Origin: RUG13409 sp045546135
GTDB lineage: Bacteria; Bacillota; Clostridia; Peptostreptococcales; Anaerovoracaceae
Length of the DNA stretch: 64,000 nt
Assembly (NCBI GenBank): GCA_045546135.1
Contig: JAZQCD010000023.1
Coordinates: 68,421 to 132,420 of the forward strand
Direction of reading: 5' to 3'
Numbering within the stretch: the first letter of the stretch is position 1; each line of letters starts with the position of its first letter. Made by a program: the position numbers and the translations under genes. The notes beneath the pieces are model-generated. The model had not been told where the DNA came from. It saw only the letters and a program-made list of their open reading frames with translations, and searched no databases. Shown piece after piece: positions 62,463 through 64,000 of the stretch.

Positions 62463-64000
62463 ATGAGTTTTTTTGATGTATTAAATCTGATTGGTGGACT
62501 TTGTCTGTTCCTGTTCGGAATGACGTTCATGGGACAGGCATTGGAACGGCGTGCCGGAAACGGACTGAAAGTGCTTCTTGGCCGATTGACAACAAACAGA
62601 TTTGCGGGACTTGCCACGGGGCTTGGCGTGACGGCGGTAATCCAAAGCTCTTCAGCAACGACAGTTATGGTCGTCGGTTTTGTCAATTCAGGGCTAATGA
62701 CGTTACGGCAGTCGATCAATGTTATCATGGGTGCGAACATAGGGACAACGGTAACTGCATGGATTTTAAGCCTTGCGGGAATAGACAGCAAGAATTTCTT
62801 TGTCAGTCTGCTGAAGCCATCTTCGTTCACGCCTATTCTTGCACTGATTGGCATTGTGTTCTATATGATGTCAAAAAACAGCAAACGAAAAGACACCGGC
62901 ATGATTCTCCTTGGGTTTGCGACACTAATGTACGGAATGGAAGCAATGTCCGGTGCTGTTTCAGGTCTTCGTAACGTTCCCGAGTTTCAGCAGTTGTTCC
63001 TTGCGTTTACGAACCCGCTTCTTGGCGTTCTTGCAGGAGCGATCCTTACCGCCATCATTCAGTCAAGCTCAGCATCCGTTGGTATTTTGCAGGCGCCTGC
63101 TTCTACAGGAGCGGTTACATACGGCGCTGCCGTTCCAATTATTATGGGGCAGAATATCGGAACTTGTGTTACGGCGTTGATTTCATCGGTAGGAACAAAT
63201 ATAAATGCTAAGCGTGCGGCACTCGTGCACCTTAGCTTCAATGTAATAGGCGCTGCAGTATGGCTAACGGTATTCTGTATCATCAAAGCAGTTTTTGCGC
63301 CAATCATCCTTACACAGTCGGCAAGTCTTATGGGGATTGCAGTATCTCACTCTGTATTCAATATTCTCTGTACAATGCTGATGCTCCCGCTCAGTGGGGT
63401 ACTTGAAAAGCTGGTTTGCAAGTTAATCCCGGATGCGAAGGAGCCGGAGAAAGCAAAAGAACTGGACGAAAGACTGCTTGGAAGTCCTGCTCTTGCTCTG
63501 AATCAGTGCAAGCAGGTTCTTGACCGGATGGCTGTTTCTGCCATTGAAGCCCTAAAGGGTGGTATAGGGAGTGTTTTGAAATACGATAATGGGATTGCAA
63601 AACAAATAAGGGCATTCGAAGATGAAACAGATCATTATGAGGATGTTCTTGGAACATACCTTGTAAAGCTTACGTCACGTCAAATTGGTGAAGAAGACAG
63701 CATAAAGGCAACTGAGTACATGAAGCTGATCGGCGATTATGAGCGCATTGCAGATCATGCCGTCAATCTGCTGGAATCTGCGGAGGAAATGCAGCAGAAG
63801 AAAATTGCCTTTTCCGAGAGTGCATCAAGAGAGTATCAGACCATAAGCTCTGCTGTTATGGAAATTCTCAATTTATCCTATCAGGCATTTTCAAATGCAG
63901 ATTTCACGGCCGCAAGGAAAACGGAGCCTCTTGAACAGGTGATTGACGCATTGAAGGAGGAACTGCGTACCCGCCATATCCTTCGATTGCAAAAAGGCGA
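62463..64000 (+). CDS. nptA: Na/Pi cotransporter family protein, 3'-truncated by the window edge
   Basis: Open from the ATG at 62463 (GGAG upstream) to the last base, over 512 codons so far. It shows the duplicated signature of the family, QSSSATTVMVVGFVNSGLM (about residues 60-78) and IIQSSSASVGIL (about 198-209), in a membrane part of about eight helices, followed from about residue 340 by a PhoU-like helical domain (ending of window: LEQVIDALKEELRTRHILRL). It imports phosphate with sodium. Its place after phoB-phoR-HAD and a PHO-like box supports this. The true C-terminus is outside the window. Confidence 0.93.
   Translation, partial: MSFFDVLNLIGGLCLFLFGMTFMGQALERRAGNGLKVLLGRLTTNRFAGLATGLGVTAVIQSSSATTVMVVGFVNSGLMTLRQSINVIMGANIGTTVTAWILSLAGIDSKNFFVSLLKPSSFTPILALIGIVFYMMSKNSKRKDTGMILLGFATLMYGMEAMSGAVSGLRNVPEFQQLFLAFTNPLLGVLAGAILTAIIQSSSASVGILQAPASTGAVTYGAAVPIIMGQNIGTCVTALISSVGTNINAKRAALVHLSFNVIGAAVWLTVFCIIKAVFAPIILTQSASLMGIAVSHSVFNILCTMLMLPLSGVLEKLVCKLIPDAKEPEKAKELDERLLGSPALALNQCKQVLDRMAVSAIEALKGGIGSVLKYDNGIAKQIRAFEDETDHYEDVLGTYLVKLTSRQIGEEDSIKATEYMKLIGDYERIADHAVNLLESAEEMQQKKIAFSESASREYQTISSAVMEILNLSYQAFSNADFTAARKTEPLEQVIDALKEELRTRHILRLQKG

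Noticed and set aside
62501..63180. Two short frames inside the last gene
   Set aside because: They are off-frame shadows of nptA, which is open to the window end and shows the family signatures.
1..64000. CRISPR arrays, insertion sequences, prophage or long direct repeats
   Set aside because: No regularly spaced repeats, transposase, integrase or phage gene was found on reading both strands.

Overview
The window is a gene-dense piece of a Gram-positive, low-to-mid GC chromosome, almost certainly a strict anaerobe of class Clostridia. Supporting signs are an S-box (SAM-I) riboswitch on metK, AddB, a YitT protein, an LtaS-type synthase, ATP-dependent PEP carboxykinase, strong AGGAGG ribosome sites, heavy use of AGA/AGG and ATA codons, and a corrinoid/methyl-tetrahydrofolate methyltransferase pair. 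I cannot fix the family from sequence alone. No phage, insertion sequence or CRISPR array is visible.

Layout. 1-5.3 kb: the end of a DUF58/transglutaminase-type operon, a membrane-anchored secreted protein, a decayed methyltransferase and its intact relative. 5.6-8.3 kb: the t6A tRNA-modification operon tsaE, tsaB-rimI (fused), tsaD. 8.4-12.6 kb: acpP (reverse), then rho, a DUF1385 gene, prmC and rpmE. 12.6-20.9 kb: an unknown protein, an ABC ATPase with a permease-CPBP protease fusion, an M32 carboxypeptidase, a YdcF protein and a 2-hydroxyacid dehydrogenase broken by one in-frame TAA. 20.9-31.1 kb: a small polY-associated protein, two tandem ABC-FtsX fusion proteins, and a TetR-controlled ABC/FtsX exporter. 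31.1-34.4 kb: a Y-family polymerase and pckA. 34.5-40.1 kb: TetR, a GPH-type transporter, a small membrane protein, a URO-D family protein, an overlooked 46-residue protein and a second GPH transporter. 40.2-46.9 kb: SAM-I riboswitch and metK, secA, prfB (programmed +1 frameshift), a HAD phosphatase and a DUF4428 zinc-ribbon protein. 47.0-51.1 kb: tRNA-Thr(CGT) with a GC-rich structured tail, a DUF6273 gene behind two CsoR-like palindromes, VanZ, a glutathione peroxidase/OhrR pair and a CDF transporter. 51.2-59.2 kb: addB without addA, a methyl-THF:corrinoid methyltransferase with its corrinoid protein, YitT and an LTA-synthase-like protein. 59.3-64 kb: phoB-phoR-HAD-nptA, whose codon use differs from the rest and whose two promoters carry PHO-box-like TTTACA repeats; nptA runs off the end.

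The theme most worth following is methyl-group metabolism. A regulated transport locus (TetR, GPH, URO-D family protein, 46-residue protein, GPH) lies about 16 kb from a strongly promoted MtgA-like/corrinoid pair whose codon use matches a ribosomal protein gene. The URO-D protein lacks the canonical zinc ligands of MtaA-type methyltransferases, so its chemistry is open. Other notable points are the CPBP-ABC fusion, the prfB frameshift, the nonsense codon in the dehydrogenase, and the structured element behind the tRNA.
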